Source: Streptomyces sp. NRRL S-87
Lineage (GTDB): Bacteria; Actinomycetota; Actinomycetes; Streptomycetales; Streptomycetaceae
Direction: 5' to 3'
NCBI RefSeq assembly: GCF_000719335.1
Contig: NZ_JOGB01000054.1
Coordinates: 1-64,000 of the forward strand
DNA length: 64,000 nucleotides
Under the pieces are notes generated by a model. That model made no database searches. It saw only the letters and a program-made list of their open reading frames with translations, and had not been told where the DNA came from. Positions 51,172 through 59,945 of the stretch are shown here, one piece after another (within the stretch, counting starts at the first letter, position 1; each line of letters starts with the position of its first letter). The translations under genes were made by a program, and so were the position numbers.

Positions 51172-52422
51172 ATGAGCCACTCACCGCGTCTTTGGACGGT
51201 TCTCAGCTGCTCCCTGCTGGTCGCGTCCCTCGGGGCCGGGGCCACCGCCTGCGGGACCGACGACAACCCGCTCTCCGCCCGCCCCTTCGACGCGGGCGAC
51301 CAGGTCGCCTTCAACACGAAGGCGGGCAGTCGCGCCGTCGACCCCGACCGGCCCCTGGAAGTCACACTCAAGGGCGGTGACGGCCGTATCACGGACGTCA
51401 CGGCCGTCGACACCCACGGCCGGCGGCTGGCCGGCGAACTCTCCGCCACCGGCGACCGCTGGCGCAGTACCACCGCACTCGCCGCCGGGGTCCGCTACAC
51501 CGTCACCGTCGACACCGAGGACGCCCACGGCGCCCCGGGGGAGCGCACGATGACGTTCGAGACCACCCCGGCGAAGAAGCTGCTGACCGCGGAGTTCGGC
51601 CCCGAGGCGGGCACGTACGGCGTCGGGCAGCCCGTCACGGCCGAACTCAGCGAGCCCGTCAAGGACAAGGCCGCCCGCGCGGTCGTCGAGCGGGCGCTGG
51701 TCGTCGAGTCCAGCCCCCACACCGAGGGCTCCTGGTACTGGGTCGACGACAAGAAGCTGCACTTCCGCCCCAAGGAGTACTGGCCGGCCCACGCCACCGT
51801 CTCCGTACGGAGCAACCTGGAGGGCGTCCGCATCACCGACCACCTCTACGGCGCCGGCGCCAAACCCCTCAAGCTCACCATCGGCGACCGGGTCGAGGTC
51901 GTCACCGACGCCGCCTCGCACCAGCTGACCTTCAAGCGCAACGGAGAGGTCGTCAACACCATCCCGGTGACCACCGGCAAGCCCGGCTTCTCCACCCGCA
52001 ACGGTTACAAGGTGGTGCTCGGCAAGCAGTACTTCGTCCGGATGCGCAGCACCACCGTCGGCATCGCGGAGGGCTCCTCGGACTCGTACGACTTGCCCGT
52101 CTACTACGCGACCCGGGTCACCTGGAGCGGTGAATACGTGCACGCCGCGCCCTGGTCCGTGGGGTCGCAGGGGTACGACAACGTCAGCCACGGCTGCACG
52201 GGCATGAGCACGGACAACGCCGCCTGGTTCTACGAGAACATCAAGGAGGGCGACGTGGTCCAGGTCGTCAACAGCATGGGCGACGACATGGACCCGTTCG
52301 GCAACGGCTTCGGCGACTGGAACCTGCCGTGGAAGAAGTGGCGCGAGGGCAGCGCCCTGCTGGCCGGCACCCAGGACGGCCGCAGCCCCGCCGACACGGC
52401 ACGACTGCGGCCCCAGGTGTGA
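51172..52422 (+). CDS. L,D-transpeptidase lipoprotein with Ig-like domains
   Basis: 416 residues. The lipoprotein signal (SHSPRLWTVLSCSLLVASLG then AGATAC, lipobox Cys27) is followed by two beta-sandwich domains typical of actinobacterial L,D-transpeptidases (about 45-140 and 145-245) and the YkuD catalytic domain: QLTFKRNGEVVNTIPVTTGK, then HGCTGMSTDNAAWFY with catalytic His and Cys. It makes 3-3 cross-links in peptidoglycan outside the cell. Start ATG 51172. Its place between the ctaCDF and ctaE-qcrCAB operons is conserved in Streptomyces by memory. Confidence 0.94.
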   Translation: MSHSPRLWTVLSCSLLVASLGAGATACGTDDNPLSARPFDAGDQVAFNTKAGSRAVDPDRPLEVTLKGGDGRITDVTAVDTHGRRLAGELSATGDRWRSTTALAAGVRYTVTVDTEDAHGAPGERTMTFETTPAKKLLTAEFGPEAGTYGVGQPVTAELSEPVKDKAARAVVERALVVESSPHTEGSWYWVDDKKLHFRPKEYWPAHATVSVRSNLEGVRITDHLYGAGAKPLKLTIGDRVEVVTDAASHQLTFKRNGEVVNTIPVTTGKPGFSTRNGYKVVLGKQYFVRMRSTTVGIAEGSSDSYDLPVYYATRVTWSGEYVHAAPWSVGSQGYDNVSHGCTGMSTDNAAWFYENIKEGDVVQVVNSMGDDMDPFGNGFGDWNLPWKKWREGSALLAGTQDGRSPADTARLRPQV

Positions 52423-52423
52423 G

Positions 52424-52445
52424 ACCGGGCCCCCCGGGGCCCGGT
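52424..52445. terminator. Perfect palindromic terminator
   Basis: ACCGGGCCCC-CC-GGGGCCCGGT lies two bases after the transpeptidase stop codon and 29 bases before the end of the convergent receiver-like gene. It probably serves both. Confidence 0.8.
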
Positions 52446-52473
52446 ACGCCGTGAGAAGGAAGGGAGGGGCTGC

Positions 52474-52884
52474 TCAGGCGGCGTGGTTGTTGCCCGACAG
52501 CCTGCGCCGCAGCAGCCCCGCCAGGGCGTCCGCCAGCTCCACCGGGTCCACCGGCAGCGTCACCGCCGCGTCCGCGCGGCTCCACGTGGCCAGCCAGGCG
52601 TCCTGCGGCCGGCCGATCAGCAGCACCACCGGCGGGCAGTTGAACACCTCGTCCTTGATCTGCCGGCACACGCCCATGCCGCCCGCGGGCACGGCCTCGC
52701 CGTCCAGTACGCACACGTCGACGCCGCCCTCGTCCAGGGCCTTCAGCACGGCCGGCAGCGTCGCGCACTCGAGGAACTCCACCGGCGGCAGGTCCGGTGC
52801 CGGCCGCCGTCCCGCGGCCAGCCGCACCTGCTCACGCGCAGTGGCGTCGTCGCTGTAGACCAGGACCCTCGCAGTCGCCCGCAT
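52474..52884 (-). CDS. Stand-alone receiver-like protein, degenerate
   Basis: 136 residues with a receiver fold but no output domain. It starts MRATARVLVYSDDATAREQV; the phospho-acceptor Asp would be in VDVCVLDGEAVPAGGMGVCR. The switch Thr region is VVLLIGRP, and where receivers have a conserved Lys it reads TLPVDP (Pro), so phosphorylation signalling may be lost. Start ATG 52884 with GGAGGAAC upstream. It lies opposite to ctaE, between the two oxidase operons. A pseudo-receiver with a binding role is likely. Confidence 0.85.
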   Translation of the reverse strand: MRATARVLVYSDDATAREQVRLAAGRRPAPDLPPVEFLECATLPAVLKALDEGGVDVCVLDGEAVPAGGMGVCRQIKDEVFNCPPVVLLIGRPQDAWLATWSRADAAVTLPVDPVELADALAGLLRRRLSGNNHAA

Positions 52885-53046
52885 CGTTCCTCCACGTGTC
52901 ACAAGAATCACGTTGATGTTGCGCGGACTCTACTCCGTCCGACGGCCCCTCAACATCGGTTCGGACAGGCATCGGATGGGCCGTTCGGGCAGTGCACACC
53001 TCCCGGACACTCCGAACGGCACCCCCCGGCGTGAGGGCCGGATAAG

Positions 53047-53067
53047 CGACCGACATAATGTCGGTCG
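53047..53067. promoter_or_regulatory. Perfect 21-bp palindrome over the ctaE start codon
   Basis: CGACCGACAT-A-ATGTCGGTCG has perfect 10-bp arms; the right arm begins with the ATG at 53058. It could be an operator or, in RNA, a hairpin that hides the start codon. No ribosome-binding sequence is obvious before the ATG, which fits leaderless or structured initiation. Confidence 0.6.
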
Positions 53068-53678
53068 TGGCGACAGCAACGACAGTAGATACCGGGCACG
53101 CGCACCCGACGGTCAATCGACCGAACCTCGTCAGCGTCGGAACGATCATCTGGTTGAGTTCCGAGCTGATGTTCTTCGCGGCCCTCTTCGCGATGTACTT
53201 CACCCTGCGATCGGTGACCGGCACCGAGTACTGGACGGAACAGGCCTCCAACCTGAACCTGCCCTTCTCGGCGACCAACACCACGATCCTGGTGCTCTCC
53301 TCCCTCACCTGCCAGCTCGGCGTCTTCGCCGCCGAGCGCGGTGACGTGAAGAAGCTCCGCACCTGGTTCGTGATCACCTTCGTGATGGGTGCCATCTTCA
53401 TTGGCGGCCAGGTGTTCGAGTACACCGAGCTGGTCAAGCACGAGGGCATCTCGCTCTCGTCCGGCCCCTACGGCTCGGTCTTCTACCTGACCACCGGTTT
53501 CCACGGTCTGCACGTGACGGGCGGTCTGATCGCCTTCCTGCTGGTCCTGGGCCGGACGTACGCGGCCAAGAGGTTCACCCACGAACAGGCCACGTCGGCC
53601 ATCGTCGTGTCCTACTACTGGCACTTCGTCGATGTTGTCTGGATCGGCCTCTTCGCCACGATCTACCTGATCAAGTAA
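53058..53678 (+). CDS. ctaE: Cytochrome c oxidase subunit III (aa3)
   Basis: 206 residues with five transmembrane helices, the short actinobacterial form. Family motifs are [20 protein letters not shown] (conserved Glu), [20 protein letters not shown] and [20 protein letters not shown]. Start ATG 53058; GTG 53067 is an alternative. It heads the ctaE-qcrC-qcrA-qcrB operon (64-base gap to qcrC, then overlaps), so oxidase subunit III is co-expressed with the bcc complex. Confidence 0.96.
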   Translation: MSVVATATTVDTGHAHPTVNRPNLVSVGTIIWLSSELMFFAALFAMYFTLRSVTGTEYWTEQASNLNLPFSATNTTILVLSSLTCQLGVFAAERGDVKKLRTWFVITFVMGAIFIGGQVFEYTELVKHEGISLSSGPYGSVFYLTTGFHGLHVTGGLIAFLLVLGRTYAAKRFTHEQATSAIVVSYYWHFVDVVWIGLFATIYLIK

Positions 53679-53741
53679 CCGGGCCCGGCCCGACTCATCC
53701 AGCAAGCACCGACGCAGAAGATCCTGACACCGGGGTAATCC

Positions 53742-54551
53742 GTGAAAAAGCTCTCCGCACGACGACGCCATCCGCTGGCGGCGCTCGTCGTTCTACTCCT
53801 CGCGCTGGCGGCCACTGGGGGGCTGTACGCCGCCTTCGCGCCCGCGGGCAAGGCGCAGGCCGACGACACCGCCCAGTCCCTCGCCATCGAGGAAGGCAAG
53901 AAGCTCTACGCCGTGGGCTGTGCGACCTGCCACGGTACTGGCGGTCAGGGTTCCTCTGACGGCCCGAGCCTCGTCGGCGTCGGCGCCGCCGCGGTCGACT
54001 TCCAGGTCTCGACCGGCCGCATGCCCGCCCAGCAGCCCGGGGCGCAGATCCCCCGGAAGAAGAACATCTACTCCCAGGCGCAGATCGACCAGCTCGCCGC
54101 GTACATCGCCTCCCTCGGCGCCGGCCCGAGCGTGCCGACCGAGAAGCAGTACGACCCGGCCGGTGCAGACGTCGCCAAGGGTGGCGAGCTCTTCCGCAAC
54201 AACTGCGCCCAGTGCCACAACTTCACCGGAGAGGGCGGCGCCCTGACGTACGGCAAGTACGCGCCGAACCTCGAAGGCGTGGAGCCGAAGCACATCTACG
54301 AGGCCATGCTCACCGGCCCGCAGAACATGCCCTCCTTCCCGGACAGCACCATGCCGGAGAAGCAGAAGAAGGACATCATCGCGTACCTCGAGACCGTCAA
54401 CGGCGATAAGTCGGAGAGCCCCGGTGGCCTCAAGCTCGGTGGCCTCGGCCCCGTGTCCGAGGGTCTCTTCGGCTGGGTCTTCGGTCTGGGTGCGCTCATC
54501 GCTGTCGCCGTCTGGGTCGCGGCCCACACCGCTAAGGCCAAGAAGTCATGA
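53742..54551 (+). CDS. qcrC: Cytochrome bc1 complex diheme cytochrome c subunit
   Basis: 269 residues with two cytochrome c domains: heme sites CATCHG and CAQCHN. An N-terminal helix (LAALVVLLLALAATGGLYAA) and a C-terminal helix (WVFGLGALIAVAVWVAA) anchor it. It shuttles electrons from the Rieske protein directly to CtaC, replacing soluble cytochrome c, so bcc and aa3 form a supercomplex. Start GTG 53742. Its stop overlaps qcrA (ATGA). Confidence 0.97.
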   Translation: MKKLSARRRHPLAALVVLLLALAATGGLYAAFAPAGKAQADDTAQSLAIEEGKKLYAVGCATCHGTGGQGSSDGPSLVGVGAAAVDFQVSTGRMPAQQPGAQIPRKKNIYSQAQIDQLAAYIASLGAGPSVPTEKQYDPAGADVAKGGELFRNNCAQCHNFTGEGGALTYGKYAPNLEGVEPKHIYEAMLTGPQNMPSFPDSTMPEKQKKDIIAYLETVNGDKSESPGGLKLGGLGPVSEGLFGWVFGLGALIAVAVWVAAHTAKAKKS

Positions 54552-55600
54552 GTAGCCAAGACATTCCCGAAGAGAACCTGCCGAGCGCGCAGGACGCCCA
54601 CCACGGTGCGGTGACCGTCGCGGACGATCCGTTCGCCGACCCGGGCCTGCCGGCCCACAAGCCCCGTATCCAGGACATCGACGAGCGGGCCGCCAAGCGG
54701 TCCGAGCGCACGGTCGCCCTGCTGTTCACGGTCTCGATGCTGGCCACCATCGGCTTCATCGCGTCGTACGTGACCATCCCGGTCGACAAGATCGTCTACA
54801 TCTTCCCGGTCGGTCACGTCAGCGGGCTGAACTTCGCCCTCGGCCTGACCCTGGGCGTCGCGCTCTTCTGCATCGGCGCGGGCGCGGTCCACTGGGCCCG
54901 CACCCTGATGTCCGACGTCGAGGTCGCCGACGACCGGCACCCGATCGAGGCCTCCCCCGAGGTCCGTGCCAAGGTCATGCAGGACTTCAAGGACGGTGCC
55001 GAGGAATCGGTCATCGCCCGTCGTCCGCTGATCCGCAACACGCTCCTCGGCGCGATGGCGCTGGTGCCGCTCTCCGGCGTCATGCTGCTGCGCGACCTGG
55101 GTCCGCTGCCGGAGGAGAAGCTCCGCAACACCGCCTGGTCGAAGGGCAAGCTGCTCATCAACCAGAACACCCAGGAGCCCCTGCGTCCCGAGGACGTCGC
55201 TGTCGGTTCCCTGACCTTCGCCGCCCCGGAGGGGCTGGAGGAGGAGCAGGAGGACTACCAGCAGCAGATCGCCAAGGCCGCCCTGATGATCGTCCGCATC
55301 CTGCCGGAGGACATCAAGGACAAGCGCGAGCTGGCGTGGTCGCACGACGGCATCGTGGCCTTCTCGAAGATCTGCACCCACGTCGGCTGCCCGATCAGCC
55401 TGTACGAGCAGCAGACGCACCACGTGCTCTGCCCGTGCCACCAGTCCACCTTCGACCTCTCCGACGGCGCCCGCGTCATCTTCGGCCCGGCCGGTCACGC
55501 CCTCCCGCAGCTGCGCATCGGCGTGAATGACGAAGGCTTCCTCGAGGCGCTCGGCGACTTCGAAGAGCCCGTCGGTCCTGCTTTCTGGGAGCGCGGATGA
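54548..55600 (+). CDS. qcrA: Cytochrome bc1 complex Rieske iron-sulfur subunit
   Basis: 350 residues. Three N-terminal transmembrane helices (ATIGFIASYVTIP, FALGLTLGVALFCIGAGAVH and LGAMALVPLSGVMLLRDLG) precede the Rieske domain. The [2Fe-2S] ligands are CTHVGCPI and CPCHQSTFD. This longer, triple-helix form is typical of actinobacteria. Start ATG 54548 overlaps the qcrC stop, and its stop overlaps qcrB (ATGA). The N-terminal ~50 residues are an acidic cytosolic extension (SSQDIPEENLPSAQDAHHGA). Confidence 0.97.
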   Translation: MSSQDIPEENLPSAQDAHHGAVTVADDPFADPGLPAHKPRIQDIDERAAKRSERTVALLFTVSMLATIGFIASYVTIPVDKIVYIFPVGHVSGLNFALGLTLGVALFCIGAGAVHWARTLMSDVEVADDRHPIEASPEVRAKVMQDFKDGAEESVIARRPLIRNTLLGAMALVPLSGVMLLRDLGPLPEEKLRNTAWSKGKLLINQNTQEPLRPEDVAVGSLTFAAPEGLEEEQEDYQQQIAKAALMIVRILPEDIKDKRELAWSHDGIVAFSKICTHVGCPISLYEQQTHHVLCPCHQSTFDLSDGARVIFGPAGHALPQLRIGVNDEGFLEALGDFEEPVGPAFWERG

Positions 55601-57219
55601 GCACTGCCACTGAAACCAAAAAGGCTCCGGCCGGCGAGCGCCTCGCCGACTGGGCCGACGGACGACTGGGCATCTACAGCCTGGCCAAGTCCAACATGCG
55701 CAAGATCTTCCCGGACCACTGGTCCTTCATGCTGGGTGAGATCGCGCTCTACAGCTTCATCATCATCATCCTCACGGGTGTGTACCTGACGCTGTTCTTC
55801 CACCCGAGCATGAACGAGGTCGTGTACCACGGCTCGTACGTGCCCATGCAGGGTGTGAAGATGTCCGAGGCCTTCTCCTCGACCCTGGACATCAGCTTCG
55901 ACGTCCGCGGCGGTCTGCTCATCCGGCAGATCCACCACTGGGCGGCGCTGATCTTCATCGCGGCGATGCTCGTGCACATGATGCGCGTCTTCTTCACGGG
56001 CGCCTTCCGCAAGCCGCGCGAGGTCAACTGGCTCTTCGGCTTCCTGCTGCTGGTCCTCGGCATGTTCACCGGCTTCACCGGTTACTCCCTGCCGGACGAC
56101 CTGCTCTCGGGCACCGGTGTCCGCTTCATGGAGGGCGCGATCCTGTCCGTGCCGATCGTCGGCACGTACCTGTCGTTCTTCCTCTTCGGCGGCGAGTTCC
56201 CGGGCCACGACTTCGTGGCGCGGTTCTACTCGATCCACATCCTGCTGCTGCCGGGCATCATGCTCGGCCTGCTGGTGGCCCACCTGATCCTGGTCTTCTA
56301 CCACAAGCACACGCAGTTCGCGGGCCCCGGCAAGACCAACGAGAACGTCGTCGGCATGCCGCTGCTGCCGGTCTACATGGCCAAGGCCGGAGGCTTCTTC
56401 TTCCTGGTCTTCGGTGTCATCGCGGCCATCGCGGCGATCGCCTCGATCAACCCGATCTGGGCGCTCGGCCCGTACATTCCGGACCACGTGTCCACCGGCG
56501 CCCAGCCCGACTGGTACATGGGCTTCTCCGAGGGTCTGATCCGTGCCATGCCCGGCTGGGAGATCAACCTGTGGGGCCACACCCTCGTCCTGGGCGTGTT
56601 CATCCCGCTGGTCATCTTCCCGCTGGTGCTGGTCGCGATCGCGGTCTACCCGTTCATCGAGTCCTGGGTCACCGGCGACAAGCGCGAGCACCACATCCTG
56701 GACCGCCCGCGCAACGTCCCGACCCGTACCGGGTTCGGTGTGGCCTGGCTGACGTGGTACGTCATCCTGCTGATCGCCGGTGGAAACGACATGTTCGCGC
56801 AGTACTTCCACCTGTCGATCAACTCGATCACCTGGTTCACCCGCATCGGCTTCTTCGTGGGCCCGGTCATCGCGTTCATCATCACCAAGCGCATCTGCCT
56901 CGGCCTCCAGCGCCGCGACAGGGACAAGGTGCTGCACGGCCGCGAGACCGGCATCATCAAGCGCCTGCCGCACGGTGAGTTCATCGAGGTCCACGAGCCG
57001 CTGCCGCAGGGCCAGCTGCACAAGCTGACCGCGCACGAGCAGTACGCGCCCGCGGAGATCGGCCCGACGGTCGACGAGAACGGCGTCGAGCGCAAGGTGA
57101 AGGCCGGCGAGAAGCTCCGCGCCAAGCTGAGCAAGGGCTACTACGCCGAGGGCAACCAGATTCCGAAGCCCACGGTGGAGGAGTTCAAGGAGATCCAGAG
57201 CGGCCACGGCCACCACTGA
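55597..57219 (+). CDS. qcrB: Cytochrome bc1 complex cytochrome b subunit
   Basis: 540 residues. Heme b ligand His pairs are visible in IRQIHHWAALIFIAAMLVHM and later YSIHILLLPGIMLGLLVAHL; the Qo-site motif is in the ef region (PDWYMGFSEGLIRAMPGWEI). There are about nine transmembrane helices, then a charged C-terminal tail of ~120 residues typical of actinobacteria (LPHGEFIEVHEPLPQGQLHK). QcrB oxidises menaquinol. It is the target of the Q203 class of antimycobacterials. Start ATG 55597 overlaps the qcrA stop. A terminator follows. Confidence 0.97.
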   Translation: MSTATETKKAPAGERLADWADGRLGIYSLAKSNMRKIFPDHWSFMLGEIALYSFIIIILTGVYLTLFFHPSMNEVVYHGSYVPMQGVKMSEAFSSTLDISFDVRGGLLIRQIHHWAALIFIAAMLVHMMRVFFTGAFRKPREVNWLFGFLLLVLGMFTGFTGYSLPDDLLSGTGVRFMEGAILSVPIVGTYLSFFLFGGEFPGHDFVARFYSIHILLLPGIMLGLLVAHLILVFYHKHTQFAGPGKTNENVVGMPLLPVYMAKAGGFFFLVFGVIAAIAAIASINPIWALGPYIPDHVSTGAQPDWYMGFSEGLIRAMPGWEINLWGHTLVLGVFIPLVIFPLVLVAIAVYPFIESWVTGDKREHHILDRPRNVPTRTGFGVAWLTWYVILLIAGGNDMFAQYFHLSINSITWFTRIGFFVGPVIAFIITKRICLGLQRRDRDKVLHGRETGIIKRLPHGEFIEVHEPLPQGQLHKLTAHEQYAPAEIGPTVDENGVERKVKAGEKLRAKLSKGYYAEGNQIPKPTVEEFKEIQSGHGHH

Positions 57220-57273
57220 TCCCCGACGGTCACCCGGCACCGCCGGCTGACCACGACATGTAGTCGCCACGGC

Positions 57274-57306
57274 AAGAGCCCCGTCCACACGCTGGACGGG
57301 GCTCTT
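57274..57306 (+). terminator. Perfect 14-bp hairpin terminator of ctaE-qcrCAB
   Basis: AAGAGCCCCGTCCA - CACGC - TGGACGGGGCTCTT lies 54 bases after the qcrB stop codon and is followed by CGCCG. It separates the respiratory operon from trpD. Confidence 0.93.
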
Positions 57307-57400
57307 CGCCGTCCGTGGGGGGTGGATAGGCTGAGGGTGACATGGAGGCCCGTGTGAACGCATCCGGGCCTCATCCGGCTGTGGACCCCAGGAGCGGACC

Positions 57401-58465
57401 ATGAACGTTGTGACCCCGGCAGGCGGCGACAGCGTGGCGGCCGGGTCCTGGCCGGCCGTACTCGACGCCCTGCTCAACGGCAAGGACCTGACCGCGGACG
57501 ACACCGCGTGGGCCATGGACCGCATCATGCGCGGCGAGGCCACCGACGCCCAGATCGCCGGCTTCGTGGTCGCGCTGCGCGCCAAGGGCGAGACCGTGGC
57601 CGAGATCAACGGCCTGGTACGGGCCATGTACGCGCACGCCAACCTCATCGAGGTCTCCGGCCGCACCGTCGACATCGTCGGCACCGGCGGCGACGGTGCG
57701 AAGACCGTCAACATCTCGACGATGTCCTCGATCGTGGTCGCCGGTACGGGCACCAAGGTCGTCAAGCACGGCAACCGGGCCGCGTCCTCCGCGTCCGGCT
57801 CCTCGGACGTGCTGGAGAAGCTCGGCGTCAACCTCAACCTCACGCCCGCGCGCGTGGCGGCGGTCGCGGAGGAGGCGGGCATCACCTTCTGCTTCGCGGT
57901 GAAGTTCCACCCCGCGCTGCGGCACGTGGCGGCGGCCCGCAAGGAACTCGGCATCCGCACCACCTTCAACGTGCTCGGCCCGCTGACCAACCCCGCCCGG
58001 GTGCGGTCGGTGGCCGCGGGCGTGGCCGACCCCCGGATGGCGCCCATCGTGGCCGGGGTGTTCGCCGAGCGCGGTTCCTCGGCGCTGGTCTTCCGCGGTG
58101 ACGACGGCCTCGACGAACTGACCACCACGTCCACGTCGCGGGTGTGGTGGGTGCGGGACGGGGGCGTCACCGAACTCGCCTTCGACCCGCGGGACGTGGG
58201 CATCCCCCTGGTCGACGTCTCCGCCCTGCGGGGCGCGGACGCCTCGTTCAACGCCGACGTGGCGCGGCGCCTGCTGGCCGGTGAGACCGGGCCGGTCCGG
58301 GACGCGGTACTGCTGAACTCGGCGGCCGCCCTGGTCGCGGCGGACCCCGGTACCGGGTCGCTGGAGGAGCAGCTCGTCACCGCCATGGCGCGGGCCGCCG
58401 AGTCCATCGACTCGGGCTCGGCCCGGGCGGCCCTCGACCGCTGGGTGGCCGCCAGCAACGCCTGA
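57401..58465 (+). CDS. trpD: Anthranilate phosphoribosyltransferase
   Basis: 354 residues. TrpD joins anthranilate and PRPP in tryptophan synthesis. Motifs are [20 protein letters not shown] (PRPP site), [20 protein letters not shown] and [13 protein letters not shown] with [12 protein letters not shown] (metal site) further on. Start ATG 57401. trpD directly downstream of qcrB is a conserved actinobacterial order. Its stop codon touches a palindromic repeat (58466-58543) that may serve as terminator. No other trp genes are in the window, so it is unlinked from the trp operon. Confidence 0.96.
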   Translation: MNVVTPAGGDSVAAGSWPAVLDALLNGKDLTADDTAWAMDRIMRGEATDAQIAGFVVALRAKGETVAEINGLVRAMYAHANLIEVSGRTVDIVGTGGDGAKTVNISTMSSIVVAGTGTKVVKHGNRAASSASGSSDVLEKLGVNLNLTPARVAAVAEEAGITFCFAVKFHPALRHVAAARKELGIRTTFNVLGPLTNPARVRSVAAGVADPRMAPIVAGVFAERGSSALVFRGDDGLDELTTTSTSRVWWVRDGGVTELAFDPRDVGIPLVDVSALRGADASFNADVARRLLAGETGPVRDAVLLNSAAALVAADPGTGSLEEQLVTAMARAAESIDSGSARAALDRWVAASNA

Positions 58466-58543
58466 GTGGTGTGTGGGGGAGGCGCTTGACAGGGGTGGCC
58501 TGCAGGCCGCCCCTGTCAAGCGCCGAGGGGACCCACACACCAC
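58466..58543. repeat. Interspersed palindromic repeat, copy D (complete element)
   Basis: This 78-base element starts at the base after the trpD stop codon. The outer arms are GTGGTGTGTGGG and CCCACACACCAC; the inner arms GCGCTTGACAGGGG and CCCCTGTCAAGCGC meet at GGCCTGCAGGCC. It would fold into a very long hairpin on either strand. It is followed by GGGACCCACC as in copies A, C and E. Copies A, B and C are partial versions. Confidence 0.9.
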
Positions 58544-58711
58544 GGGACCCACCCCGCGAGGGGGACCGGCCCCGCACGGCGAGGCCGCCGGAGCTGCGGG
58601 CAACCCGGGTCAACGGGGGAAACGCTGGCTAGAGTTGGGGCGTCGGGGCGGACGCGCTGGGCGGGGCGCGGTCGCGTACCGCCAGGGCCACGCCGCCGCA
58701 CGGGGGAAGCG

Positions 58712-59659
58712 ATGGGCGATCGCGGGGGACCGGAGGGCGACGCGTCGACCCCCCAGGACGGCACGCGCGGGCACGGCGGCACGACCCCCGGCCCGCGGCC
58801 GGGCACCGGCGGGTCCGGATCGCCCGCGGCTCGGCCGGGTACCGGCGGCCTCGGAGAGCCGGGGGCGGCGGCGCGGCGTACGGCGTCGCCCCGTACGGCG
58901 GCGGCGGGGGACGTGCGCGGAAGGTCCGGACTCGGCGTCTGGTACCGCGAGCAGGATCCCGGCGTGAAGGCCGCCGTGATCACGATCCTCGGGTCACTGG
59001 CCGTGGCCCTCGTCGGCGCCGCCGCGAACCTCGTCGTCGCCCTCATCAGCGTCCCGGGGGACGGGCCGCCCACCGCCGCTCCGGCGCCGGCCGTGGTGAC
59101 GACCGGGCCCGCGGACCCCGAGGGGTCCGGGCGCCCGGCGACGTCCACCGGCCCGACACCCACCGCCACGCCTACCCCGACGCGTTCCGCGTCCGACACG
59201 CCACCGCCCACCGCGGACCCGACCGACGCCCCGCCCCCCACGCCGCCGGAACCGAGCCGGGAGGACCCGCCGGAGCCGACCCCGCCCGCCCCCCGCCCCG
59301 TACGCGTCCGGTGGCAGGGCGAGCTGGTCGTGGACGGCAGCGGCTACCGGGCCGGCGGATGGTTCCTGGACTCGGCCCCGCCCTCCCGCGCGCCGCTCGG
59401 CGACCTAGGCCCCCGCGGCACCCACGAGCTGTACGGCCCCTACGCCCTCGTCGCCTGGAGCGGGGCCCGGTCGCCCTCCCGCCAGCAGTGCGTCGAGCTG
59501 CTGAACAGCCGACCGGGGCAGAACGCCCTGGACGTACAGGTCGGCGACACGGCCTGCGTCGGGACCGAGAACGGCCGGGTCGCCCGGCTCACCGTGACAG
59601 GCTTCTCCGACCCCGACCGACAGATCACCGTGGCCGTCACCGTGTGGGAACGCCCCTGA
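58712..59659 (+). CDS. Membrane-anchored protein with Pro/Thr-rich linker, unknown function
   Basis: 315 residues. The first ~75 are low-complexity and cytosolic. A single helix (AAVITILGSLAVALVGAAAN, about residues 88-112) follows, then a Thr/Pro-rich external linker (about 120-200, PTPTATPTPTRSASDTPPPT) and a C-terminal domain of ~110 residues with VRWQGELVVDGSGYRAGGWF, ARSPSRQQCVELLNSRPGQN and AVTVWERP. Two Cys in that domain (QQCVEL and DTACVG) may pair. I do not recognise the domain. Start ATG 58712 with GGGGAAGC upstream. Confidence 0.85.
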   Translation: MGDRGGPEGDASTPQDGTRGHGGTTPGPRPGTGGSGSPAARPGTGGLGEPGAAARRTASPRTAAAGDVRGRSGLGVWYREQDPGVKAAVITILGSLAVALVGAAANLVVALISVPGDGPPTAAPAPAVVTTGPADPEGSGRPATSTGPTPTATPTPTRSASDTPPPTADPTDAPPPTPPEPSREDPPEPTPPAPRPVRVRWQGELVVDGSGYRAGGWFLDSAPPSRAPLGDLGPRGTHELYGPYALVAWSGARSPSRQQCVELLNSRPGQNALDVQVGDTACVGTENGRVARLTVTGFSDPDRQITVAVTVWERP

Positions 59660-59788
59660 CGCGGCCCCCGCGCCCCGACCGCACCCCGTCCAGACCGCGC
59701 CCCCGGCCGAACACGGGCCCGCGGTACGGCTGTCCGCGATACGGACACGGGTTGCGGGGTCGGGATCTTGTCGGCAAGGATGCTCACA

Positions 59789-59905
59789 GGTCACGAGTGA
59801 CAGCGTTTTGGCCCCGGCTTGCTGTCCGGCAACCCTCCGTCCGTGGCGGGGTGCCCCGGGTGATGACCAGGCCGTGGGCAGCGAGGTCCGCGGCAAGCGC
59901 GGACC
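59789..59905 (+). promoter_or_regulatory. SAM-IV riboswitch
   Basis: The sequence follows the SAM-IV consensus of actinobacteria: GGTCACGAGTGACAGCG, then GCCCCGGCTTGCTGTCCGGC and AACCCTCC, GGCGGGGTGCCCCGGGTGA and TGACCAGG, closing P1 (GGTCA/TGACC). A downstream stem GGTCCGC/GCGGACC (59885-59905) with loop GGCAAGC fits the extra hairpin of this class. It binds S-adenosylmethionine and usually shuts off sulfur-related genes. It is ~230 bases ahead of the PLP enzyme gene at 60135, with a terminator between. Confidence 0.93.
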
Positions 59906-59945
59906 CCTCGACCACCAGGGGTCCTGGTCCTCGAGGAGCGTTTTT
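59906..59945 (+). terminator. Riboswitch-linked intrinsic terminator
   Basis: CCTCGACCACCAGG and CCTGGTCCTCGAGG pair around GGT with a 2x2 internal mismatch, followed after AGCG by five Ts (59941-59945). True U-tract terminators are uncommon in this genome, and its position directly after the aptamer suggests transcriptional control by SAM. Confidence 0.8.
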
